Assembly (NCBI GenBank): GCA_951804985.1
Contig: OX638133.1
Coordinates: 48,705,983-48,769,982 of the forward strand
Reading direction: 5' to 3'
DNA length: 64,000 bases
Origin: Dryomyza anilis
Lineage: Eukaryota > Arthropoda > Insecta > Diptera > Dryomyzidae
Positions 21,624 to 32,365 of this stretch are shown piece after piece (the stretch's first letter is position 1; the number at the start of each line of letters is the position of its first letter). The translations under genes and the position numbers were made by a program. The notes beneath the pieces were generated by a model. That model did no database searches, was not told the origin of the DNA, and saw only the letters and a list, made by a program, of their open reading frames with translations.

Positions 21624-23182
21624 CCCAGTGAGTCGTCTCTGAACTCTTTAGGAACTATTCCGTAGCTAAACGTTAGAAATCCCTCACCAATGTCTCAGAG
21701 TTATGTTCAGAAAGATGATCAAAATAGGAAAGTCAGCGTACTTAAAGGGACATAGAGATCTCACCTCTTTATCTTTTATTTTTATGACGTATTACTCTGA
21801 CGAATATCTGAACAAACAACAAACACAAAAATCTCTCTGAGAAAATTAAACGTCAGTAAAGAATACTTGTAGATAAGAGAAATCTGACTTTTCGCCGACC
21901 CAAAGATGATCCAAAAGAAAATTACTGACAATAAAAACTATGTCATTTTTATTTTTTGTTTTGTCTTTATTACAGTGTTTTAAGAAATTCTTTTGAACAG
22001 TGAATTTTTCATGAAAAATGAAGTGTTTTTGAACAATTTTTTTAAGTATATATAAAATAACTTAAATTAATTAAATATCAACGAATAATCAATAATAATC
22101 AACACTAATGAAATAATCTTAATGATTTAATCTTCGGGCGCTTTAGTTTTTTTTTGCAAAATATCGTTCAGCAAACTGCTTCGGAGACACTTATATCGTT
22201 TCCAGGCGGTTCGCCGGTGTGAAATACACAGGTCGGTATCATTTTAGACTGTAGAAAGTTCGGGGAAGCGATTCGACTAGCCTTGTAGCGAGCTTCTATT
22301 CCTAGATGTCGATGCTTGAAGCATGCGCGAATACTCCTCGTTCTCGAGCGAGGTATTGACGCTGAAGTATTACACTTTGATTTGAAGCACCTCGTTGTTA
22401 TCGCAATAGGTCCTGTCGACATTAGCGAATGTGTATTTTCTCGCGGTACTACACCAGTTAGCATGGTGAAACATGGCGAGCTCTTGATCTAAATTTCCAC
22501 GGCATTGGTCATCCCATGTTCGTCGAGCATGTGTCGGCCATAGGACTTTTCCGATGAGAAACATTTTTTATGCTACAGCCCGTACGAGGACAATGACGAT
22601 CGGTGCCCAACTCCAGGTTACGCTTGACTATTGTCTATTGTTATGCCGGAGTTTTCCCGGCGGCAGCTGCCAATTTTACGTTTGCTACCATTGCTTAGCG
22701 ACAATGCATTGTGGGGCGTTTTTATTGCTAAAGATGGTGCTGCTTTTGGAGGCCATATGCTACACCCACTACCACGTCTTCATAACCACATACATAATAA
22801 AAGTGAACCAAATAAGAAGTGCATTTAAATTATAATTTCTGACAAAAAATAGTACTTACCGCATAGTCCCACAATTTGGTTCCTTCAGTATAGACGCTGG
22901 ACACCGCCGCAATTATAATTTAAACATACAATTCCAATTTGTACAATTTATTATCTGTTTCACGAAAATTGAATTTTTTTCTTAATTTTCTTTTTGACAT
23001 TTTAGTCTATGAAAACTTTTTTATTTTATGCGATTTGAAAACGAAGAACAAAACAAATGAGAAACAATCGGCATCCATGTTTCAAAAATGTTCTCTTTAG
23101 AGAAAGTTAAGAGAGGAAGCGATTGATTTGACATATAATTTTTGAACGAGAACAATCAGAGCGGAGCTGAAATCACACTGGG
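21624..23182. mobile_element. CCCAGTG-ended element, 3-bp target duplication, unassigned interior
   Basis: U1 and U2 show the empty site. Here TGT is present on both sides (21621-21623, 23183-23185) of an element ending CCCAGTG...CACTGGG. The terminal inverted repeat is short (7 bp perfect). The interior has a higher-GC block at 22130-22830 with overlapping short ORFs on both strands (22168-22464 -, 22370-22564 -, 22554-22835 +). None resembles a transposase or host protein that I know. This block could be a decayed coding or captured region. Confidence 0.75.
22130..22835. other. Higher-GC block in the CCCAGTG element, possible decayed coding DNA
   Basis: Base composition is clearly less AT-rich than the flanks. 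Minus-strand readings such as LIGKVLWPTHARRTWDD and plus-strand readings such as PEFSRRQLPILRLLPLLSD are open for 60-98 codons. No frame dominates, and I recognise no motif. It is recorded so that it can be searched. Confidence 0.35.
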
Positions 23183-23505
23183 TGTAAATCGGGCATAATA
23201 CTCCTTATCAATAAACTCTTATTTAATTATAATGTACAATGTATTAAATTTTAATTTACGATTTTAAGTTCAATTTGTCTTGAAATTTTCTGAATTAGTA
23301 TCCAAAGGTGGGCGGAAAACTTACTTTTAACCCTTCTTTTTTGCTGCTATCGTACAAAAAGCAGTCTTCCTCCCACTTTTAAGGTGTAACATCCATCTAT
23401 CCATTTATTTTTTTTTTTTTTTGTTACGAGACAAATGGCGGTAATCAAACGATTAATAGCGCCAGATCAGGAACGATGACAGCAAATAACAGAAAAAAAG
23501 CTTAT

Positions 23506-25383
23506 GGGATATTTCATTTTAAATCAACGAAAAAATAATAAATTTAAGCATCATCGTCTTTGAAATTGTAAAATTTTGTATGAATGTTCTCTCATATTAA
23601 ACTAAGAAATATGCAACTTTTGTGAATTTTTTCTTATTTTTCACTTTTTTAAGCCGCCATATTTCGGGAATCATAGAAGGTAGAGGTTTAACCTTCTATG
23701 ATTCCCGAAATATGGCGGCTTAAAAAAGTGAAAAATAAGAAAAAATTCACAAAAGTGGGTTAACTTAACTGCATTTATCTGAAAAACTGGTTTACGTACA
23801 AAGTTAATAAAGGTATCATTTAAAAGGTATAAAGATGATCTTTAAAATTTATCCAAAGGTTAAAGGTATCCAAAGGTTACAGGTCACTATCACATGATTT
23901 ACATTTTGGAATGATTTTTCTCAAAAATCCATATTTTTAAAATTTTCAGAAAAATATATGTTAATGCTGCTTTTCTTCTTAAAATTTGTGTTAAATTTCA
24001 TAGGTGTATTCGTATAGGTTTCTGAGTTAAAAATAAAAATCAAGTCAAAGTTTTCAATGTAATTTGAATTTTGTTTAAAAAAAAAAACAAATAAGATTTT
24101 ATAAATAAATTCCCATTTACTTTCACATTTTTGGTAATAACTCATGAACCGAAAGGAGTACACCAATTATATTTGGCAGACATGTCAAGAAAAAAATCTG
24201 AAAAAATATAAATTTATTTTTATTATTTAAAAAATATGGGTTTTTGAGATATAGCTTCCCAAAATCTATATCATGCAATATTGGCTTTTGACTTTTGAAA
24301 AAAAAAGATGTATTAACATCTCGTATTCACATCTTAATACCTTTCAAACGATACGATACTTATGTATGTATGTAAACTACTTGTTTAAATAAACGCAATT
24401 AAGTTAACTTGATTACATATTTTTATACCCTAAACCTATGAGGTACAGGGCATATTAAGTGTGTGCAGATATTGTAACGCCCCTTAGGAGGCGTGATCAG
24501 CATCACTATCCGAGTCCATTTAGCCGAGTCCGTTTAGCCATGTCCGTCTTGCTGTCTGACCGGATACAAGATAACTTAAAAAATAAAAGTCGGAATGTAA
24601 TGAAATTCGGTTTCAATACATTTTAGAAAAAAAATGGTTCGGAGTTTGGATTTGAGCAAAATCGGTCAACGGACACGCCCACCTCCCATACACTTATATA
24701 TTACTATTTAGGATTCAATAACTCGAAAAGATATATATTTATAAAATTTAAAACATATTGCTAAAATCGCCTAAAAATATATGTTCCAAAAATTGGTGTG
24801 ATCCGCCCACATTTGTATTTTTCTAATTTTTTACCGATTTTATGTAGTGGAAATTTCAGTCGTAAATTATACCACTAATATATCCAACAAAAGTGTACGG
24901 TATTCCATAGTCGGGCCCTACCGACTACAAAATTCCGCCCCATGTGACCGAACTTACCCATGTGACTTAACTTTCTCAACTCGCTAATTATAACTCATGA
25001 ACCAATACGAATACACTTATAAAATTTAACACAAATGTTATGAAGAAAATAAGAAACAATATATATTATTTTTGAAACTTTTAAACATATGGGTTTTTGA
25101 GAAATTTGATCCCAAAATTTAGATCATGTGATATGACATTTAACCTTTAAATACATAAATAAAATTATATGCCATGTAAAAGGCCATCTTTATACCTTTC
25201 AAGTGATACCTCAATTGACCTTTTTTTAATTGACTAGTTTTTAAGATAAATACAATTAAGTTAACCCACCTTTGTGAGTTTTCACCTTGTCTTAGTTTAA
25301 TATGGTACAGCATTTGCACCAAATTTGAATTATTTCTGAGGGGGTAGGTGAAATCCGTTCGTTGATTTAAAATGGAATATCCC
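23506..25383. mobile_element. GGGATATTCC element, complete copy
   Basis: The left end GGGATATTTCATTTTAAATC (23506) and the right end, complement GGGATATTCCATTTTAAATC (25383), are inverted repeats. They continue as diverged long arms: 25010-25380 is the reverse complement of the 11510-12000-type sequence. The flanking TTAT (23502-23505, 25384-25387) is a 4-bp (possibly 5-bp) duplication. The DNA outside the element on both sides matches 39655-39800 without the element, an empty paralogous site. The centre (24490-24560) has the GTCCGTTTAGCCATGTCCG words common in fly intergenic repeats. No protein is encoded. Confidence 0.75.
23617..23755. repeat. 65-bp perfect inverted duplication with 9-bp spacer, U3 only
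   Basis: 23617-23681 is the exact reverse complement of 23691-23755. In U1 and U2 only the right arm (with TAAACCTCT before it) exists. The left arm plus spacer is an inverted copy of the right arm plus TAAACCTCT, as produced by a template switch during replication. Confidence 0.92.
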
Positions 25384-25639
25384 TTATGTGAATTTCATAT
25401 GGTTCGTACATATATGTACTTAACGAAAATAAAAAGAACATAAATTAATCTGTGCTTTTAATTAATAAACTAAACGAAAAGTTAAATTGTAAATGAGATC
25501 AAAAATGATTACATATTGATGTTGGCCACCTTTATAAAGGAAGCCAGGCTGGAGTAATTATCTTCATTTTTCGAATTCAGGACGTCTCTGAAGATTTTAA
25601 ACTTGATTTGTAAAACCAAGGGCGAGAAAGCAACTGTGG

Positions 25640-26674
25640 AAAATACTGAAAAAAAAATGTTCCCCTTAATTCTCGAGGTACAAACATAATCTACCTCCCA
25701 CTCTGATCGAAGTCTGTTCCTAATAATATTTAAAGCATCACCAGGACAGAAAAGATACTCAATAACCTCGCCAGATTCAGCTGCTTCTTTGGCAGCCTCA
25801 TCCGCTCTCTCATTAATTACAAAGCCTGAATGAGACGGAACCCAAACAAAATGGCAAATTATATAATATCTGATTCTTCGATTAATTTGATAATTTGAGA
25901 TATCAAATAGTTATTGGCACAGCCATTTTTTAATAACAGACAACTCGTCTTACTGTCAGTGAATATCACAACTCTACTGCAATGCAAACGAATTACATAA
26001 TCTTTGCTTGGGGGAAGTTTACATGAAAGAGCGCACAAAACATGCACAGGAGTAGATGGCGTACATCGCAAACACCTTCTAAGCATGGAATTCTGAAAAG
26101 TCTGATTACTTTTATCTATATATTTAGAATGACACGTAGCTGTTCTGGCAAATTCAATCTTTAATCTAACCAAAGATTTATACAAATTAATAGATGGCTT
26201 AGGTGAAAGACCACCATGCACATTTGTTATCATTTTAATAGCATTAGCATTATTTCTCGTTTCATTATTGATACGAGAATAATTGCCAGCAAACGTCAAG
26301 CTAGTATTCAAGTCCCGTCCTAAAAATTTGAGTGGCATAACCTGCTTTATCAAATTATTATTAATAGAGATATTAATTATCTTTTTAGATTCCTTAGCAA
26401 AATAAATCGCATATTGAAAAATAGCAGTACTACTATCCTCCAGTTTATGCAAAGATGCAGTATACATATTAAAAATCAAAGGACTGAGACAAGAACCTTG
26501 AGGAAGCCCTCCAAAAACTTTTATAGTTTCTGAACCCAATTTTAGAGTTCTTTCTGAAAAGATATTTAACACCCATGAAGAAATATCTGATGGAACACAC
26601 ATATTATGAAAAATATTTGTTAATTTAGTTAGGTCTACACAATCATACGCTTTGTTAATATCTAAAGATACCAT
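25640..26674 (-). pseudogene. I-group ORF2: RT C-half and RNase H (catalytic YADD deleted)
   Basis: The main frame 26674-25859 starts at RT motif A (MVSLDINKAYDCVDL), goes through GLPQGSCLSPLIFNMY and reaches IFQYA, where the plus copy has QYADDFLIV. Here about 128 bp are missing, and QYA runs directly into YFAKESKKI, so the catalytic Asp pair is gone. The thumb region follows (NNETRNNANAIKMI, LRRCLRCTPSTPVH). RNase H comes next: VVIFTDSKTSCLLL and, after a frame change near 25860, WVPSHSGFVINERADEAAKE. The protein cannot be an active RT. Confidence 0.85.
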
Positions 26675-26681
26675 AACTACT

Positions 26682-27380
26682 TTATAACCTATTCTTTTTC
26701 ACTGAAATCAGATGTGACAATTCATTAATACATTTATTAACAAACATATTTTTCCTGTAGGCAAACATTCTGTCAATACCTCCTTCCAAAAAAGAAGTCA
26801 ATCTAACCTTAATCATAGAATTAATTATTTTAACAAAAACAGAAATAAGAGAGATAGGACGATGATTCTCTATACGAGATAGATGCCTACCTTTCATCGA
26901 AATTGGAATTATTTTAATCAATCTCCACTCATCGCAGATTGTATTGTTAGTCCAATTAAAATTAATTGCCTCCAACAAAACATTTAAATTATTTGACGAC
27001 AAAGCTTTTAACATCTCATATTTAACACCATCTAGACCAGCAGCTGTAGATTTGATTTCACTTGCCAACACAAAATTACTTAAATTCTTCAAGAGAAAAA
27101 GGAACAGAAACAGAATTCGCAACAGTCCCATTATCAGTTAAAATTGAATTACAGGGAATTTGATTCTTTAAGAATTCTAAATATTCTCTATTCTTATCAG
27201 AATCCAAGACATCAATATCCTATCTGACATTATTGTAATTTTTATATCTACGAACTGCCGTCCAGAAACTCTTTCCATTACAACATTCAGAAAGATTTCT
27301 GAGATGCTCTTCTTTTGCTGTCTTTTTAATTTTATTTTTTTCCTTAATCCATTCCATTTCAGTTTTTTTTTAAATCACTA
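26682..27380 (-). pseudogene. I-group ORF2: RT N-half
   Basis: The frame 27131-26682 contains AAGLDGVKYEMLKALSSNN, WRLIKIIPISMKGRHLS and ENHRPISLISVFVKI (RT motifs 1-2 region), then RMFAYRKN. The upstream minus-strand sequence to about 27380 continues the linker in other frames. It is interrupted by frameshifts relative to the plus copy at 32393-33130. Confidence 0.82.
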
Positions 27381-27599
27381 AAATTTTCAAATGAACCAAA
27401 TCTACTCAGTTTTTGCCTAGCCGCTTGCATACGTCTAAAATAAGCATCCAATGAACTGTCCCACCATGATTTTGGTGACTAACTAATACTAGGGTCATAA
27501 TTAACATACGAATTAGATATTGCAGATGTAATAGAATTAAAAATGTTAGTAAAATTGTTAGTTCGGGTAATATTAGCAACAGTGTTTAACAATTTAGAT

Positions 27600-28260
27600 T
27601 TGGAAAGAAACTTACCATTATGGGACAAAGACACATTAGAAGACTAAAATATAATAGGTAAATGGTGACTCCTGTCTAAATAGGTATTAATCACATTCCA
27701 CTCAAAAGCAAGAGAGAGACAGTTCGTAAAGGTTAAATCCAAAATACTACCAGTAGCACTATCATTAAAATTCGAAAAATAGGTATATTTATTAGCGTTC
27801 AGACAAGACAAACGTGAATTATTTAAAATACTTACAAGCCTGAAACCATTGGTAATAGAAATCCTATTACGAAAATCCTTTGACCTTGCATTGAAATCAC
27901 CACATAAAATTACATTAGAGGGAGCCTCAGCCAAATTACAAATTTGAAATTCAGAAACAAACTCATTAGTAGGCAGACTTGGGGGGAAATAAACAGAGAT
28001 AATAGTTAAATTAGGACATAAATTTAAAGTTTTTACAATTAAAACATCAACGACAGAATCAATTTTTTTTTTAATTTTTTACTATTTTTCACAGCAACGG
28101 AGACACCACCATATCCGTCACTGCGGAACTTATTTATGATCTTATAATTCAACAACTTCAAATTAGAATCATTAGTATTATGTTGAAATACTTCTGAAAA
28201 ACAACAAACATCAACATCATTATTATTAAGTTTTGAAACTTCGACAATTATACTGTAAAA
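27600..28260 (-). pseudogene. I-group ORF2: APE-type endonuclease domain
   Basis: The frame 27934-27644 has NVILCGDFNARSKDF (the GDFNA metal-site motif), GSILDLTFTNCLSL, and YLDRSHHLPIIF (the SHH catalytic motif in the SDH position). The N-terminal part (28260-27935) matches the plus copy 31544-31894 with frame breaks. This is the nicking endonuclease of non-LTR elements. Confidence 0.82.
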
Positions 28261-28319
28261 ATTTCATCACTAAAAAGATAACATTTTATATACATTGACT
28301 ATCACTTATTACATTACAA

Positions 28320-28616
28320 TCACTTTTGAGTACTAAAGCATCTAATTTTTTCGCCAGAATCCAAGAAAACAGACGAAATAGATTTCAACATATCTCTCGT
28401 GAATTTTTCAAATTCAGAGGATATAATATTATTAACAACCGGTGCCGAAGGCTCACAAACATAAGGTTCAACAATCGGGAAAACATTTTTGACAACACTG
28501 GAAACATTCTTACTGGACACACCTTGTCTATTATTAATTTCTTTTTGTGTATTCCTAGCTCCTCTAGGACTGGCTATATTTTTTATTAAAATCAGGAAAC
28601 TGAACATTATACTCAT
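28320..28616 (-). pseudogene. I-group ORF1, C-terminal part
   Basis: About 98 codons match the plus copy at 31185-31528 (VFPIVEPYVCEPSAPVV, EFEKFTRDMLKSISSVFLDS). This is the part of the nucleic-acid-binding ORF1 protein after the zinc knuckles. The element is cut a short distance upstream, at about 28687, so the knuckles are not present in this copy. Confidence 0.75.
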
Positions 28617-28687
28617 CAGAACTTAATGAGTTAAAATAGTTCTTTGATTTATATTTGTCCTTATACTGAAAGAAATATTTTTCTAAG

Positions 28688-29138
28688 GTCATGATTGTTT
28701 GTGTCTCCTGGCACGCACTTTACAGGACGCCTCCATCGATTTTTTTTTACTACACGCGTTTCATTTCCATTAAATTGCGTACAATTTGGCATCACTCAAT
28801 TTGTGTCATATGTATCCAATTTTTCCCCACACTCTCTCAAACACAGACAATTTGTCAACAATTGCAAGAAAAAATATAGTCAAATTTGTTATCAACATGT
28901 AAAACGGCAAAACTGATTATATTGTTATTTAGTACACATATTAAACTTTTCAAAACACTAAACATTATGTTGCCTTTTCGGAGATATTCACAATTCAACT
29001 ACCCATCTTTTATATACTATTTAACAGTTTTTGGTTTTGGTGTATGGAAGGTACCACGCCACTTGTCCAATCAAGATGAAATTTAGAGAAGTGAATTATA
29101 TAAACGAATTACTGTATATTACAAATTTCATCAATGTA
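28688..29138. other. Non-coding spacer between retrotransposon copy and MITE
   Basis: No gene is seen. Short ORFs are present on the plus strand (28691-29086) but contain no motif and overlap in two frames. Confidence 0.45.
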
Positions 29139-29296
29139 CACTAAGAAAACAAGATGTTTATGAAAGTCTTGCTGCAACTATCTGTTTAAATTTACGTCTT
29201 GTGTCCCATAATTTTCAATAAAGTTTCGGCAAAACTGTTAATTACGAGATGTTTGCCCAACAGAAATGAAAATTGAGAAATTTACAAGTGACTACA
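29139..29296 (+). mobile_element. CACTAAG-family MITE, left part
   Basis: It begins after TA with CACTAAGAAAACAAGATG and follows the complete copy at 59761 for about 155 bp, with small gaps. At 29296 it is interrupted at TA by a sequence beginning CACACATAGAAAATAATTG, whose end resembles the CAC-ended MITE family of 859 and 6783. Confidence 0.75.
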
Positions 29297-30344
29297 CACA
29301 TAGAAAATAATTGTAAAATTTTAAAAATAAATATTATAATTTTCTTGAAAGCAAAAAATGACAATATTATTTTTAGTTTGAAAATAATATCATTAATTAT
29401 TTTTCTTGAGTGTAGAATAAATTTGACGTATAAAATTATTATTAATACTTTGAAGTTTTACATTTTTATTTTCAAAAATATTCGTTCTTGTCGCGCGATA
29501 GTTCGACCCTCCCGCTATCGAACGTATACACTTTTATAGGTCTTATATGTGATATACTACATTGTCGAGCAGGGCCTGATGGCCGCATGCGAATGGAGAA
29601 TGTTCCGCCCTCCGAATCGACGACCACCAGACGCAGTATCATCGAAGTACTGTCTGGAATGCTACTATTACGCGTCTAGGTTCACAATGGACTCGCTGGC
29701 GTATGTGTTGCCTGCATCACATCATGTGCGATCGCATCGGAATTACACGACAGATAGATTATTAAGAAGATATGTTTCATCACACATATAATCGCTTTGC
29801 ACAATTAATTATCTATAATATCTTTTGAACCGACAGAGTCCGTGACTGCATGCGTCTAGCTTCCAAGGCCTCCATAGACGGGAGTAGACCAAACATATTT
29901 GATGTCACCCTGTACACTAATTCTATAGCCTTATATATATATATATCGCGGCGGTGTCCAACTTAGTTTAACCTCTAGTGTCGTGTGAATAAAGAATACT
30001 GCCCTACTGGCAGTCATCATTGCGCAGCTGAAGACAAGAAGAAGGTTCTATTTGCGGCGCAGAAATTTAAATTTGTATACTAATAAATATTGACATAAAA
30101 TTTAAAAATTGTTTGTTTTCTTTTTAAAAATTACATTTCAAATTAAAAATTAACAATTGAAATTTTCATAAACAAAAATTTTATGTTCAATATTTGTTTG
30201 ATAATTTGATTGTTGAATCCGACAATAACTTGAAAATTATATTTGTGGAGCCATTTTAACATGAAATATTTTCAAATTATTGTCGAAATCGATTTATCCA
30301 CGACATTAAGTAAATGCAATATTTTCCTGTGACATATTTCTGAT
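29297..30344. other. Possible diverged CAC-ended MITE enclosing an unassigned higher-GC block
   Basis: The left edge (29297, CACACATAG) and ACAATATTTG-like words at 30150-30340 fit the CAC-ended family, but no convincing right end was found. Bases 29480-30060 are richer in GC. They contain a run of TA dinucleotides (about 29933-29948), then GTGTGAATAAAGAATAC and GCAGCTGAAGAC. That order (TATA-like, then AATAAA-like) could be part of an LTR, but no TG...CA ends or primer-binding site could be fixed. The short ORFs here are unrecognised. Confidence 0.35.
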
Positions 30345-30638
30345 TAAGTGGTGGTGTTTATTCCGCGCTTAGTTTATAAATTTGTTAACTTTTTCTGGCT
30401 CTTTGCGGCCATTTTAGAAAAATATTTTTTTCTGTGTTTTTTTTTTATAAGTGAAAACTTATAAAAATTTTCCAACAATTGTTAAATTGTTTTATTTTGC
30501 AATTTGTTTTCACAAATTCATTGATTGTGACTCAGGTAAGTCAGGTTTTGCTAATTTCGTATTTTCGTATTATTTTGTGCGAGCCTCCTTATAGAGCGGA
30601 TCGCTGGAAAAGGTGTTAATAGCTCAGGTGTCATAGTT

Positions 30639-31528
30639 ATGAAGCGTTTCTCGATAAGTGTACAAAAAATAAAATCGGATTCTGCGCATAAAAAAGTTAA
30701 AATTAAAAAAGGTAATTATGCTAATTTGTTGTCTAGTTTGCCTGAAAATGTGCTTTCTTTTCATTCTGAGTCTATGCCAGGTGTAGATGTTCAGTTATCT
30801 GAGGGACAGTTAGTCGCTAAGCAAACTGTTACTGAAAATAATAAGAGTGTATCTGTTGAAGAAAATGGAAGTTCTTCTAATAATAAAGTGCCAATCTTCA
30901 CAGTCGTTATCATTACGCAAGATAACGACTGTGAAGATTGGTTTTAAAGGAATAGAATCTCCCAAGTCTATAAAAATTGGGTGGTGCAATGTTAATGTGG
31001 ACTTTTTTGTGCCTTTTATAAAGCAATGTGGGAAGTGTGGTCGGATTGGTCACTTTGTGAATTTTTGTCGTGCTAAAGAAGCTAGGTGCTTACTTTGTGG
31101 GGCAAAGTGGAAAATATTTCTTTCAGTATAAGGACAAATACAAATCATAGGACTATTATAACTCATTAAGTTCTGACGAGTATAATGTTCAGTTTCCTGA
31201 TTTTAATAAATATAAAGTCAGTCCCAGAGGAACTAGGAATACTCAAAAAGAAATTAATAATAGACAAGGTGTGTCCAGTAAGAATGTTTCCAGTGTTTTC
31301 ACGATTGTTGAACCTTATGTTTGTGAGCCTTCGGCACCGGTTGTTAATAATATTATATCCTCTGAATGTGAAAAATTCACGAGAGATATGTTGAAATCTA
31401 TTTCGTCTGTTTTCTTGGATTCTGGCGATAGTAAATTGTTTGAAAAGGTTGAAACCTTTAAAAAAGAATTAGATGCTTTAGTACTCAAAAGTGATTGTAA
31501 TGTAATAAGTAATAGTCAATGTATATAA
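30639..31528 (+). pseudogene. I-group ORF1 (gag-like, CCHC zinc knuckle), broken
   Basis: The first frame, from ATG 30639, runs 102 codons and ends at 30947, where a 21-bp inverted duplication changes the sequence. The continuing frame (30847-31131) has the zinc knuckle CGKCGRIGHFVNFC and the second pair ARCLLCGA, typical of RNA-binding ORF1 proteins of I-group elements. The last part (31185-31528) matches the minus copy (PYVCEPSAPVVNN, FTRDMLKSISSVF). The protein would coat element RNA. It is not intact here. Confidence 0.82.
30891..30941. repeat. 21-bp perfect inverted repeat with 9-bp loop in ORF1
   Basis: Arms 30891-30911 and 30921-30941 are exact complements (CCAATCTTCACAGTCGTTAT outward in, loop ATTACGCAA). 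One arm is probably an inverted copy of the other made by template switching. The change ends the ORF1 frame a few codons later. Confidence 0.9.
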
Positions 31529-31543
31529 AATGTTATCTTTTTA

Positions 31544-32200
31544 GTGATGACATTTTTACAGTATAATTGTCAAAGTTTCAAAACTAATAAAGATAATATT
31601 GAATACTATATTAATAATAATGATGTTGATGTTTGTTGTTTTTCAGAAGTATTTCAATATAATACTAATGATTCTAATTTGAAGTTGTTGAATTATAAGA
31701 TCATAAATAAGTTCCGCAGTGACGAATATGATGGTGTCTCCGTTGCTTTGAAAAATAATATAAAATTAAAAAAAAAAAAATTTGATTCTGTCTTTGATGT
31801 TTTAGTTGTAAAAACTTTAAATGTATGTCCTAATTTAACTATTATCTCTGTTTATTTCCCCCCAAGTCTGTCTACTAATGAGTTTGTTTCTTAATTTCAA
31901 ATTTGTAATTTTGCTGAGGCTCACTCTAATGTAATTTTATGTGGTGATTTCAATGCAAGGTCAAAGGATTTTGGTGATAGGATTTCTATTACCAATGGTT
32001 TCAGGCTTGTAAGTATTTTAAATAATTCACGTTTGTCTTGTCTGAACGCTAATAAATACACCTATTTTTCGAATTTTAATGATAGTGCTACTGGTAGTAT
32101 TTTGGATTTAACCTTTACGAACTGTCTCTCTCTTGCTTTTGAGTGGAATGTGATTAATACCTATTTAGACAGGAGTCACCATTTACCTATTATATTTCAG
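31544..32200 (+). pseudogene. I-group ORF2: APE-type endonuclease domain
   Basis: It starts at ATG 31544 (MMTFLQYNCQSFKTNKDN; QYNCQS is the N-terminal Asn motif). Next come CCFSEV (catalytic Glu), and, after a stop at 31892, VILCGDFNARSKDF, GSILDLTFTN and LDRSHHLPIIF at about 32165. All main catalytic motifs are visible, but one stop separates them. The start shortly after the ORF1 stop is the usual non-LTR arrangement. Confidence 0.85.
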
Positions 32201-32365
32201 TCTTCTAATGTGTCTTTGTCCCATAATGGTAAGTTTCTTTCCAAATCTAAATTGTTAAACACGGTTGCTAATATTACCCGAATTAACAATTTTACTAACA
32301 TTTTTAATTCTATTACATCTGCAATATCTAATTCGTATGTTAATTATGACCCTAGTATTAGTTAG

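Larger units (their letters stand above)
21119..23195. mobile_element. TAA-flanked MITE in U3, split by the CCCAGTG element
   Basis: Same termini as in U1 and U2. The right TAAATCGGGCA end is separated from the hairpin by the 1.56-kb element 21624-23182. The hairpin is at about 21498-21618. Confidence 0.72.
20181..24489 (+). repeat. Tandem unit U3 (partial, with a 1.56-kb insertion)
   Basis: Third direct copy. It matches U1/U2 from 20205 to about 24485, where CCCCTTAGGAGGC is followed by different DNA (GTGATCAGCATC rather than TTGGTTGG). From there the GGGATATTCC element continues to its true right end at 25383, so U3 keeps the complete element while U1 and U2 have truncated ones. U3 alone carries the CCCAGTG-ended insertion (21624-23182) and the 65-bp inverted duplication (23617-23755). 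Confidence 0.88.
25411..28687 (-). mobile_element. I-group non-LTR retrotransposon, minus copy, 5'-truncated
   Basis: Read from 28687 down to 25411, this copy holds the end of ORF1, then ORF2 with endonuclease, RT and RNase H, and ends in the 3' UTR (CCAGCCTGGCTTCC..., then TATTTTCGTTAAGTAC). The same 3' end occurs in the plus copy at 34570-34708. Blocks match the plus copy base for base over long stretches. Frameshifts and stops interrupt it. The RNase H domain inside ORF2, and the C-terminal CCHC knuckle of the plus copy, place the family in the I/R1/LOA group by established family structure; the exact clade is not certain. Confidence 0.88.

Noticed and set aside
29480..30060. Solo LTR of an LTR retrotransposon
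   Set aside because: TATA- and AATAAA-like words are present, but no TG...CA ends, target duplication or primer-binding site could be fixed.
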